Positions 32,020 through 42,761 of a stretch of 64,000 nucleotides of DNA are shown in pieces. The position numbers were made by a program, and so were the translations under genes. Positions within the stretch are counted from its first letter, which is position 1; every line of letters begins with the position of its first letter. Under the pieces are notes generated by a model. The model was not told where the DNA came from. It saw only the letters and a program-made list of their open reading frames with translations, and searched no databases. Origin of the DNA: Hericium rajendrae (taxonomy: Eukaryota; Basidiomycota; Agaricomycetes; Russulales; Hericiaceae); the NCBI GenBank assembly GCA_033439255.1, contig CM065890.1, forward strand, positions 372,001 to 436,000. The letters run 5' to 3'.

Positions 32020-33846
32020 TTATCCTGCGTCTCCACTCGCGCGCCCGACGCAGCGCAGACTAGGACCGTCATCCTGCAGCGGCACCGCAGGCCCAAACAC
32101 CACCGGGCTCCCCAGCGGCGAAAAACGCGGCGTGGACGGGGCGTCGCTCCGGCGGTCCGTGCCCGAGCTGGCAGACCGCGCGCGAACGCCGTCCGCGAAA
32201 GGGATATCCAGGTGCATGTCCTCTACCCCAGCCGCATTTTGAATGCATAAACGCGAAAAAGTGGGCAGACGACGTACTGCCGATGAATTTACAGCGGTTT
32301 GCTTTCTGCTGTGGGCATTTGGGGCCTTTCGGGCAGTAATGCCCGAGGATGCAGGCATCGCCGTCCGGACAGGGTCGATCTGCAATAATTGACATAGCAT
32401 CATGATGTACTGAACCGATGAATGTCCAGGAACGCCCGCACCTTTGTTTGCGATCGCGCAGGGGGTTTTCTTGATGTTGAGCCGCATCTCGAGGAGATTC
32501 TGCGGGGTGAGCCAGTAGTCGTGGCCGTAGCGGCACCGGGGGCCTTGTTTGCATTTCGCGAGGTAGTAGAACGTACATGGAGGCGGGGTGTCTGCATCCC
32601 AGATCAGCCAACGTGTGGGAATCGCAAGGAAGACGAGGAGGGTGCGTACGTTGATGTATAGTCTGCACTCCAAACCGTGATCAGCGATGCCAACGAGATG
32701 CGGGGGGCCTTACGAGTGCGGGATCGAGCGTCCGTGCGCCCTTGGGTGGCTCCTTTGCGTTTAAGTGTAAGTGAGCGGTGCGTAGTCGCTCAGTGTCCTG
32801 AGCTTCCGTAGGTGGCGACGTGTGCGTGTGCGCGTGTGTAGGTTTCATCACGACATTCGTCTGCAATTTCTGCGTCATGAACAGCCCGTCGATGTCGAGG
32901 TACGGGATGTTCAGCGCCTGCAGTTCGTTCGCGAGCTTGCTGTAGCCGCGACGTCGGCACGAGGAGCTTACCGCCGAAGTAGACTCTTGAGACTTGTGGA
33001 AAGCGGCTGAACACGCGCAGGCATTCTGGGGACGGATAGGACGTTCAGCAACGGACGAAATCGACAGTCATCTGATATACCTTAAATTTTGGAGTCCGCG
33101 GCCTCCTTGCCGCTCCCGACGTCGATGACGTTGAACAACGGCGAAGCTTGGTTCAGACCGACGACGAACCCGTCAAACTGCTCCGCAGAACAAACGCCAT
33201 TCTTCACAAGCGTCTCCATCAGCCCCTTCTTGTTGCAATACATCGACAACCACAGCTGGCTCCGCGCAGAAAGCGTCTCGTCGAAGCCAGCGACGTGGTC
33301 TGTGATCCCTTTCGTGAGCAGCATCGCCGCTTGTCTGCCGCCGGCCTGGCCGAGGCACCAGAGGTTCTGGGTGAATATGGTCCCGTCGCCGTCGATCAGG
33401 CATAGGAGGAGAGGGTTGTCGTCCTGAGAGATAGAGATTCGCCATGGGAAGTCTGGCTCGATGGGCAGACTGGCTTTGAGAGGAACTTACTTTCATGGAA
33501 TCGATGTTCCGCTCCAGGAGTGTAACGGTCCGTTTTAATGTCTTCTGCTCGGTCTCCGCGGTTCTGAAAGCGCCCTTCCACACGGACAGCTCGCGCTCGA
33601 GTTCTTCGACGCGTGCTTCAAGGGTCGCATTCTTCGAGACAGTATTTCGATAGATGTCTACAATATACGATATTGAGCAAAACCCGTCGAAAGAACCAAT
33701 TATATGTCGACCGACTTGATTGTTCTTCCAGCAGCTTGTCCCTAGATATCAAAGCAATATGCCATCACGTCCATTCGAGCTTCGCTGAGCTTCACTTACC
33801 AGCGAACGAAGTCAGCGTTGTGGTCCGGCTCCTGTTCCCCGCTCAT
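32020..33846 (-). pseudogene. CCCH zinc-finger protein with coiled-coil head, internally broken
   Basis: Exons from ATG 33846 read MSGEQEPDHNADFVRWDKLL and a coiled coil ('LEARVEELERELSVWK'). The family core follows: 'LLLCLIDGDGTIFTQNLW', 'QAGGRQAAMLLTKGITDHV', 'NVIDVGSGKEAADSKI'. There an in-frame TAA (33084-33082) sits where relatives have a codon, followed across an intron by 'ECLRVFSRFPQVSRVYFGG'. About 25 residues are then missing before 'YSKLANELQALNIPYLDIDG'. The C-terminal part is well preserved, with a 13 nt microexon (32662-32650) and CCCH fingers 'PPCTFYYLAKCKQGPRCRYG' and 'CPDGDACILGHYCPKGPKC'. This matches a fungal DUF7923-type plus CCCH architecture, presumably RNA-binding. The stop and the internal loss mark it as a young pseudogene. 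Confidence 0.82.
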
Positions 33847-34432
33847 CACAGAGCCGCTTGGCTTGTGGTACAGGTGCTGCACCAGTTATTCGACGTGATT
33901 TATTTCTGGAAGCCCTTGAGGCATGAATGGGGACGCCAGTCTTCAGGAAGGAGTCATGGCGTCGATGGTGATTTTTTCATGTTTCGTGGTCGACGTCGCA
34001 TATCAAATCCTCAAGGCCGGTTGCTGACCAGCAGTGATTACGCGCATCGGCAATAGCGCCCTGTGGCTGTGCACCAGCGCTTATCGATCTGCAGATGCAG
34101 AGACTCAGCTAGAGGACGCGAAGGAACACAAAACGACTATCTTCTGTGTGAGGTCTGATCGGAGACTAACGCGAAGGCACGGAAAGCATCCATGATTTTC
34201 TAAGGTTAACTGTAAATGATGCACAGTATAAATAAAGTGTAATCTGTACGAATCCAAAGCTATGTATGATATCACGATTGAAGCCTCGGAATGTCCGGAA
34301 AGAAACTATATCGTACAAGAGAGAGGATGCAGTAAACGCCAGGCGACTGCAGTGTATGAGATCCAAAAACCCGACATCGTCACACCAAATGAACGTTGGC
34401 ACGCCATAATGACACCGTGAGGGGTAGTACAT
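33847..34432. other. Spacer between the CCCH gene and SEC9
   Basis: No gene recognised; AT-richer towards 34.2-34.4 kb. Confidence 0.5.
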
Positions 34433-35643
34433 CTATCGGATGCGTTTGAGCTGAAGTACATGGGATTAGCTTAAAAGAGGATGACAACAGAGCGAGACGT
34501 ACCTTCTCCGTGTTGCGGAAGACCCTGTTGTCGAGGTTGACAGTCTTCTCCTCGATGCGCTCAATGCGGTTGTTCTGCTTGTCAAGTTCCTGTCCCATCG
34601 CGGATCCAAGAGCCTTCAGCCGCTTCGTCATGTCAGAAATCTCGTCGAGGTTGTCGTCCAGCTCATCCTCCATCTCGTCGTCAGACGCAGTGGATTCGAA
34701 CTGGAAACGCTTCCGCTGCTCCTGGCGCAGGGACAGCTGCGCGCCCGTCTTCATCCTCCGGCTGCCGCCGATGCCCTCGCCGTCGTCGCCATTGTCGGTG
34801 ACACCGTAGGTGGTGGCACGCCCGAGACGGTTCTGAGTCTCGCGGATGTCCATCATGGCCTTCTCGCGCTCATCACGCTCTTCCTCGTAGCGTGCCTGCA
34901 CCTTCGCCTCCTGTGCCGCACGCTTGGCGTCTTTATTGAACGTGATGACAGGACGGAAGATCGACCGGTTGAGCTGCTTCAACTCGTCAGTCTTGTCCTC
35001 GGCACGCTGCGAGTGGCCCTTGGACACGTCAAGATGGCGCTCGGTGTTCGCCAGCTTCTCTGCACGCAGGCTCGTAAACGTAATCCAGCAGGGTCGCACG
35101 ACACGCACCTGACTGATCGCCGAGCCGATTCACAGTGTTGCGTGCGGTCTCCTCGGCCTCGCGCGCAAGCCGCAGCGCATTCCGCGTCGAGTTCACGCTG
35201 TCCTGCTTCAGGAAGCGCGTCTGCTGCTTGATGCCCTCCACGTCCTCGTCATTCTCCTCGCCCGGCGTCGGCTCCGCGCCCAGCCCCGGCCCGTCCGTGA
35301 AGCGGTTCGGGCCGCCGCCCTCCCGCGGCTTGTAGCCCGCGAAGAGCTCGTTGCGGTCCTGGTCGAGGTTGGCCTGCCCGCGCGAGTACTGGTCGCCGAC
35401 GGGCGCATTGCGGGCGTATCTGTCGCGCGGCGCGCTGTACGGGTCGGAGGGCGGGGTATCGGGGGCGGACTTGCTGCCGTAGGGATTGTCGTACAGGCCG
35501 CCGTCGCGGCTGGGGATATATGTGGCCGCGGCTGAACGCACAGGCGGCCTAGGGGATGCGCTGTTGCTCCTGAGGTTGCCTGGTGCTGCCGATTCAACAG
35601 GAGGGATGAGGTTTTGTTCCTTGCGTTTGTTGAACCAAGACAT
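34433..35643 (-). CDS. SEC9: Plasma-membrane t-SNARE Sec9 (SNAP-25 type, Qbc)
   Basis: Exons 35643-35109, 35059-34503 and a tiny last exon 34450-34433 (LKRIR) give about 369 residues. The disordered N-terminus (MSWFNKRKEQNLIPPVESA) is typical. The Qb SNARE helix begins at 'EDVEGIKQQTRFLKQDSVNS' and has its zero-layer Gln in 'RLGDQSEKL'. The Qc helix begins at 'DDEMEDELDDNLDEISDMTK' with zero-layer Gln in 'QELDKQNNRIERI'. Sec9 pairs with the Sso/syntaxin and Snc/VAMP proteins to fuse secretory vesicles at the plasma membrane. All features are intact. A truncated inverted paralogue lies upstream at 36830-37597. Confidence 0.93.
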
Positions 35644-35711
35644 GGCGACGGGAGATGGAGGGGAGGGAGGGGGACGTGGTGATGCCCGTCGTCGTACAAC
35701 GCAGAAGAACG

Positions 35712-36185
35712 TGGCTGTGGCCAACTGCCTCAATGTCACCCCTGCTGAGTCATCAATACATCCGCCAAGATCACATAGATCTTATCTTATCTTTCCTGCT
35801 TCCTCACCGTCACGACAACTTCGACTTGCCAGTGAATCTACGCTATGCTGTCTGCCTCCGTCTATCTACCAATTCATGCGTTCTCACCATTTTGGAAAGG
35901 TGAGCACTTCTGATACGAGAAGGCCTGGTGCGTAGCCTGCGATCTGTCAATGTGGATCAATGTCAATGAGATCTAAACTACCACTAGATTGACCTTTTCT
36001 TGTAGCAATCAGGAACTCCGAAGGCATTTGCGGCCTAAACAAGTGGCCGTTGTCTACAGCAGTGTCGTGCTTAAGAGTGCATGAATCTACGATGGCATCC
36101 ATTTAATTCCGTCTTCAGTCCTCCTTCATCGGCAAGTTTGTGTTGTATTGATCTCGACCGTTCTGCATTATCTAAAGCGCCCTTT
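35712..36185 (+). repeat. SEC9-flanking intergenic duplication, copy A
   Basis: Shares ordered blocks with 37655-37965, including GCCAACTGCC, GATCTTATCTTATC, GGTGAGCACT and TGATCTCG...TTATCTAAAGC, in the same orientation but with many gaps. It is an old, diverged duplicate. The rest of 35644-36829 holds no recognised gene. Confidence 0.6.
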
Positions 36186-36829
36186 AGACCGGACTGGCAT
36201 CTCCCTTCGCAATGATGACAGTACGGCTGCCCCTCACCCTTCTGATGCCCATTGCCAACCGTCTTTCGTTATGTGGATAGCTATGACATCAAAATTCACA
36301 AGTCCCTCACCGTCAAGCTCCTACCATTCCGCCATTTCGTCAATTTCTGAACCATTGTCGCGGCACCAGTCGCTGCTAGTGCCGTCATCGCTATGCGTGC
36401 TTTGACTTCGAAGACATTGCGGGCCTTTTTCTGCCTTTTTGCGCGGGCGACCAGGCATCACAAAGTAGGTTCAGCAGCGATGGAGACGGTCCCGAGCGCA
36501 TGCAACCTGGCATTCCGAGATTCCAAGTACAGGATCATCATGCACTAGCTTGTGAGGAGTCGACTGCCATATTTTCCGTGCTTTCAACTTTTTTCTGGTC
36601 ACTGGCCAATTTTTCCGGGCCTCTCTAACCTAAATGGAGATCTCTGATAAAAGCGCTCGACAGATCGTCCTCAAATTTGGCACACAGCCCCTCCAGATTG
36701 AAAGATACTGTATTGATTCTGGCTGGTTACGGAGCTTACAGAATGCGGTCCAAACGCTATACCTTTGATCGCCCGTAGCTGTACGACGACGCACATCCCC
36801 CCACCCCTTCCCTTCCACTTTCTATCGCC

Positions 36830-37597
36830 ATGTCTCGACAGGGCGAAAACAGAGAGGACATAGAAAGCCTCGAGCAGCAGACGTGGTCCCTGAAGCAGGA
36901 CAGCGTGAACTCGACGCAGAATGCTCTGCAACTCGGCGACCAGTCAGGTGCGTGCGGTGCGACCCTGTGGGATTACGATTCACGAGCCTGCATGCAGAGG
37001 ACGTGGCGGACACCGGGCGCCATCTTGATGTGTCCAAGGGCCACTCGCAGCGTGCTGAGGACAAAACGGGTACGATGAAGCAGCTAAACCGGCTCTGTCC
37101 GGTCGTCACATTAAGTACTGCACAAGAGGCGAAGGTGCAGACGCAGTACGAGGATTGCGAAGAGCGCAAGAAGGCCGTAATGGACATTCGCGAGACTCAG
37201 AACCGTCTCGGGCGTGCCACAACCTACCAAATCACCGAAGACGGCGACGACAAGGGCATCGGTGGCAGCCAGAGGATGGAGACGGGGGCGCAACTTTCAC
37301 CGCGGAAGGAGCAGCGGAAGCGGTTCCCGTTCGAAGCCACTGCGTCTGATGGCGAGATGGAGGACGAGCTGGACGATAACTTGGATGCCGACATGATGCA
37401 ACGGCTGGAGGTTCTTAGATCTGCGATGGAACACGAGCTCAATGGCATGCAGGATAATTGTCTTGCGTATCGACGCGAGCGGAGCTCAGGAACAGAGGCA
37501 GGCAACATCGACAAACGCATCGAAAAGGTGTGCTTCTGCTCTGTTCCTTCCTCCGTGTTCATATCCTTATACATTTCAGCTCAAACGCATCAAATAG
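36830..37597 (+). CDS. Truncated Sec9-like paralogue with intact reading frame
   Basis: Three exons, 36830-36947, 36998-37527 and 37580-37597, match SEC9 exon for exon, including the 50 nt intron position and the 18 nt last exon (LKRIK). The product would be 221 residues. The start MSRQGENREDIESLEQQTWS lacks the SEC9 N-terminal 120 residues. The Qb helix keeps 'LKQDSVNSTQNAL' and the zero-layer Gln (GDQS) but has lost 15 residues between them, which breaks the heptad register. 'HLDVSKGHSQRAEDKT' is conserved. The Qc helix is conserved up to 'LDDNLDADMMQRLEVLRSAM', then diverges through its second half, probably by compensated frame changes. It may be a decaying duplicate or a divergent protein; the frame has no stop. 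Confidence 0.6.
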
Positions 37598-37654
37598 ATG
37601 TATTTTCTTTGCAATGTCATCAAGGCCTATCAGCCTCAGCGAAGAGATTCCGTC

Positions 37655-37965
37655 TAGTGGGCCAACTGCCGCTGAGTCAGCAATACATTTCTTAGAGATC
37701 GGCTTGATCTTATCTTATCCCCTAAACTGTCTTCTTGCTATCGTGAGCTTTACTATACGCTTCTTTATTTTTCTTTATTTTTCTTGCGGATGTCCGCAGC
37801 GATGGTGTTTAGGCCGTGCTAGCAAGAGGTGAGCACTATTTCTGACAGCGCCTCTCCTCGGACTGCTCCCGCTAAAAAGCCATTTCCAAATCCCATTCGT
37901 CGATGAGTGCGTCTCATGTTGATCTCGGCCGTAACGCGTTATCTAAAGCTCCAATCTTGGCCCTT
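37655..37965 (+). repeat. SEC9-flanking intergenic duplication, copy B
   Basis: Diverged partner of 35712-36185 in direct orientation. It lies 3' of the paralogue, whereas copy A lies 5' of SEC9. Confidence 0.55.
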
Positions 37966-38225
37966 GGCCGAAGTCTTATCTCCCCGCGCTCTATCTTGGA
38001 CGTGACCGCTGGATTGGCGGCGCAGTCTATCACTTGTGAACTCCCTAGGTGTTCTTATCATGACCGCGCGCGAATCCGTCGGGTCGCCTGACCAGTCCAT
38101 GGCAGGCCCCAATGAAAAGGGACAGTGATAAGAAGCACCGCGCTTTGGTATAAAGAGGCGTTCCCAAGACGCTTGGGTATCAAGCTCTCTTAGGTTCTCT
38201 CATCAAGACTCGAGCGGGTATTGCA

Positions 38226-40655
38226 ATGGCGACGAAGGCGAATTCTGTGCCGCACCCTACGCTGGTGAAGGTGAGTGCTAGTCTGAAATGCTCCGATTGA
38301 AGCCAGGAGGGCTCAGCTTCGCGACTCGGCGTCTAGGTCGACCCATTTGTGTAAGTGGTGTTATTGATGGCCTATGCACTTGACAACCTCACGCACGTCG
38401 CGTCTCCTCAGCCCGGCAGATCAACAGAAGGTCCGTAGGACTCGCCTCTCCAAAATGTCAGACTAACAACGCGCTGCAGGGCCTTCACAATCGTTGGCAG
38501 TCAGTATCAAATATCCCTACATCCGAAGGACTCTCAATAACGAGCTATTTATAGTCCTGACATCCCACCCGTCGCGACCGTCAAGCCCGGAGAAGTCTTC
38601 AAGATCGAATGCGTCGGTGCGTGGTTCCTCCCCCGACTCTTCCTGCAGCTCAAGAAAAGGTGCCATGCAGACTGGACTGGTGCCCAGATCGGCAACAACG
38701 ACAGTATGTCTACTTCCAACTCTTCCACAGCACATTATCAAGCATTTTGCTTTGGGTAGACAGTGATGACATCAAGAATGTCGATCTCACGAAGATACAC
38801 AATCTCTCGGGCCCGATCGCGGTCGAAGGCGCAGAGCCCGGCGATTGTCTCGTTGTCGATATCTTGGATGGTGCGTCGTCCTGGGCCCCTTCAATTATAT
38901 CATGGAGCATGATCTTGTACTAGTGACGCCTTTCGAGCAAATGCCATGGGGATATACGGTGTGTTCGGTCATAAATGTTCTGTTATCCATACCTAATCTA
39001 TATTCTACAGGGTATCTTCGAGCTCGAGAATGGCGGTGGTCTCTTCGGTAAGTGAAACGCACTCAGCTCCTCCAGCCTCCAGCTCACATCGCCCCAATCC
39101 AGCCAAAGAATTCCAAAGCCGCGCCTGCAAAGCCATCTGGGACTTCAAAGGTCCGTCTCCCCTGTTCCCCAAAACCCTTCTCTAACCCCCACCCAGGCAT
39201 CTACGCCACCTCGCGACACATCCCCGGCGTGCGCTTCGCCGGCGTCTCTCATCCGGGGCTGATCGGCACCGCGCCGTCCGCCGAACTGCTCGCGACGTGG
39301 AACGCGCGTGAGGGCGCGCTCATCGCCGCGCACGCGGACGCCGTCCCGGCCGTCGCGTTCCCGCCGCTCGCGAAGGGCGTGCATATCGGGCAGGACTTGC
39401 CCGAGGACGTGCGGGCGAAGATTGCCGCGGAGGGCGCGCGGACGGTCCCGGGGAGGGAGCACGGCGGGAACTGCGATGTGCGTGCGCTTGAGTGACAGTG
39501 TGGTTATGGTCTGATGCAGGAGTGCAGATTAAGAATCTGTCAAGGGGGTCGCGGTGCTACTTCCCTGTGTTCGTCAAGGGCGCAAACTTGTCAGTCGGTG
39601 ACCTCCACTTCTCCCAGGGCGACGTGAGTGCACCAGTTTAATTGGTATAATGCGGTGCTCATCTAGCCGTTCTCAAGGGCGAGGTTCGTACTTCCGAGAT
39701 CTCATTTACCCATCTGTCATGCCGACTGCAATGCACCTACTAGCTCACCTTCTGCGGTGCCATTGAGATGGTACGTCATATCTATTTCAATACTGAGAAT
39801 TTATCTTGAACAGCCTTCCCAATTCATAGGCCGGTATCATCACTTTTAGCACCAGCATCATCAAAGGCGGCGTGGAGAAGTTCGCGCTGAAGCAGCCCAT
39901 CTTCCTGCCCTCGCCGATCGACCCGCTCTATTCGTCGAAGCTCATCTTCGAGGGCATCAGCGTCGACTATCGTAGGCCTCACTTTTCTTACATATCACCT
40001 TCGCTTATTGACGCATTTGTCGGTAGACGGAGATGGGAAGCAATACAATATGGATGCGTATGCTTGGTTTGCTCTTCGTCTCGACTCATATTGATTTCAG
40101 CCGACGCCAGCACGGTTGCGTATAAGCAAGCTGCCCTCAACGCCATCGCGTACTTGCAAAAGGTACGCACCTCTCTTCGCCATCTCATTTACCAGCTCTT
40201 ACGATTGCGCTTCAGCTTGGCTTCAGTAAGCACCGTGTAACGTCCATCTGCAGCTACTCACCGCGTATCTAATGCGAACCACGATCAGCTCGCGAACAGG
40301 CCTGTGCGTACCTATCTGCATACCTTCGCAATCGCGCGCGCACGTCGCTAATATCCTCGCTCTAGATCTCCTCCTGTCTGCCGCACCCGTGGAGAGCCAC
40401 GTCGGCGCCGTAGTTGTGCGTGCCACGCCCCGCCCTCAGATAATCCACCTTGACGATACCTTCGTACCTAGGACTCCCCCAATGCATGCGTGACTCTCGC
40501 ACTGCCGCTCGGCATTTTCGACTTCGTCAGTCACTACGATCATTTCTCTTGCCGACGTGACACTGACATTAAAGCAGGACATCCTTCCGAAGGAGGAAGG
40601 CCTCACGAAACACGATCTCGGCCAGTGCGCGATCCGCACCGATGGCGTGCTCTAG
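38226..40655 (+). CDS. Formamidase (FmdA/AmdA family)
   Basis: About fifteen short exons read from MATKANSVPHPTLVKV to the TAG at 40655. Landmarks are 'PSVATVKPGEVFKIECVDWT', 'IHNLSGPIAVEGAEPGDCLV', 'WGYTGIFELENGGGLF', 'GIYATSRHIPGVRFAGVSHP', the family signature 'PGREHGGNCDIKNLSRGSRC' and 'VGDLHFSQGDGE'. The end is 'SAAPVESHVGAVV', 'ACVTLALPLGIFDF' and 'LTKHDLGQCAIRTDGVL'. The enzyme hydrolyses formamide to formate and ammonia and serves nitrogen supply; some members accept other short amides. It is a cytosolic homo-oligomer in known cases. No break was noticed, though some tiny exons were placed only by family similarity. Confidence 0.88.
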
Positions 40656-41166
40656 TTTGAAGTGAAGGAAACAGAACTAACAGAACTGGAAGGCAGAACG
40701 AACTAGTATGTATGCCGGGGCTGGGCTGAATGATGTTTGCATATCGTGTTGTAGGTTGTAGCGATGGCGAGGATCGTAAATTAGCTCTATGTATGACCAT
40801 CTCGCATGCGGGGCATGTGTCCTCGGTGGAAATCATACCGGAGCAGCAAACAGTCGTAGCGCGGCAACTCAGGTACGTATGCAAATAAGGGCCTTGCAGC
40901 GTAGCATGGCATCATCCTATCGATAGAACCATCCAACATGGTTACGCGCAAGGCGGCCTCCTTGAAGTGAATGAGTGATCCGTGAGACGGGCCATGGATA
41001 ACTAGGGAAGAATGTAGGACTCCTCATCGTCCAATAAAACCATGCATTGCAGCGAATGATATCAGATCCGTCCTCAATTACCTAGAACAAGCGTGTGGGT
41101 TGCAAACACACAACTCGCTCAACGTCCTGCGTTACAGAGTCAATGTCCCACCAACAGCAAGCATCG
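40656..41166. other. Spacer between convergent genes
   Basis: No gene recognised; 3' flanks of the formamidase and DNAJC17-like genes. Confidence 0.5.
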
Positions 41167-42508
41167 TCACTCGTTGGCCTCCTGTTCTCGGATCTCCTGT
41201 TCTAGCCGCTCGCGCTCCGCTTGACGAAGGCGCATGAGCGTGATGGCCTCGTAGTCAAGACCGCCCGGAGCCGGTGCAGTCTCTGGTGCCGCTGGCCGAG
41301 TATCGCCAAACCCTCCAAAACTTGGCTAGAAGAGACGATCAGCAACATAGACAGGCAAGTCAAGTATTAGCACTTACAAATGATGCAGGAAATGACGAGA
41401 ACGGAGCCTTCGACTTCGACTCGGATTCCTGCGGCAAAATGCCGATACCTGCACCTCCAGCAGGTGCAGCAGCCCCCTCTCCTCCTTTCGGTGATCGACT
41501 CGCCTCCTTGCCTTCGGGCAGACCATTGCCCAACTTGCCCATCTTCTTCAACCACCCCAGGATCGCCGGCTCCTTCCCCTCCGCCCAGCCGACCTCAATG
41601 TCTTTAAGCTCTCCTCGTCCCTTCGCACACACGGCAGCAAACGCATCTCCGATCCTCTGAAATGGTACAAGCGCGGTTGCATACTTTGGTGGCTTAGTAG
41701 GCGCTTTCTTTGGAGGCTTCATAGATAGCACGGTGGACGCCGTGTCCGTCGGTCCAAAGCGAGCGAGGAACGCGCTGAGGGCAGGTGCTGTCGTCAAAGT
41801 AGGATGGGTAGCAAGAGGGTATTTGAGTTTGATAGTCGTGTCCAGCTGGCCTATAGGTCGTGCATGTCAGAATACGCTGCAGTACAGAGTAGATGAAAAG
41901 CCATACCTAATGCAGGCGGCTCCATCTCCTCCCTCGCCTTCGCCTCAGCCCTCTCAGCCTCCTCATCCCTCCTCCTCAGCTCCCGCTCCCGCTCCTCCCT
42001 CAATCTCCGCCCCTCCTCCCGGATGCGCTCTGTCTCCTGCTCGCGCGCGCGCTCCTCCTTCGCCTGCTCCATCCGCGCCTTCTTGAACGCGCGCTCGCGC
42101 TCCTCGAGCTCCTCAACAAGCGTCTTCCGCTTCGCATCATAGTGCGCGTACCGTGTCTTGCGCGCCTCTTTGAGCCGCTGCTTCGCGTCGAGCGCGAGGC
42201 GCCGCAGTGGGTCGAGCAGCAGCTCATATGCCTGAGTTAGTTCGTGGAATTTGCGACCTATGGGTGCATTATAGTCAGCGCCGTTCCTGCAGAGACAGCT
42301 AAGAGAATACCTGCATCGGGATCATCTGGGTTCTAATACATAAATCATGAGCGACGTCCAGCTTGAGCACGGTATATTGCACACTCACCCGATCGGGATG
42401 CAGTTTGAGCGAGCGCTGGCGGTACGCTTTGCGTATGTCTGCCTCTGTCGCATCAATTCCGACCTGCATGAGCTCATACGCATTAGGTTCCTCGTCTGCG
42501 CTCGACAT
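41167..42508 (-). CDS. J-domain protein of the DNAJC17/Cwf23 type
   Basis: The start is ATG 42508 (MSSADEEPNAYELMQVGIDA). Exon 1 ends at 42389 after the J-domain HPD ('RSLKLHPDR'). A 22 nt microexon (42332-42311, NPDDPDA) follows, then the third exon from 42257 with 'KFHELTQAYELLLDPLRR'. A long Glu/Arg coiled coil ('RAREQETERIREEGRRLREE') leads to an RRM-like domain ('FLARFGPTDTASTVLS', 'ALVPFQRIGDAFAAVCAKGR'), the DNAJC17 layout. The last exon reads 'LMRLRQAERERLEQEIREQE'. Relatives are co-chaperones linked to the spliceosome. The HPD motif is intact, so stimulation of Hsp70 is expected. Confidence 0.85.
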
Positions 42509-42761
42509 GATTGTGGAGATAGGAATGGTTCGGCGTGCTCGAGTCGAAGTGCCCACAATAACGGCATCGGCTTGAGCAGTGGCGCCAAAGAAGACCAAAT
42601 AGTGGTCCACAATCTCCGCCAACTAGTTCACGAAGCAATCACGAAGTGTTCACGAGCAATTCGCGAGAGGCGAATCCCTGAGGAAGTACAGCAAAAAAGA
42701 TATTTGTACTGCATGATACTGTACAGTGAATTGACAGGATAGATCGACCATGGTACATGAT

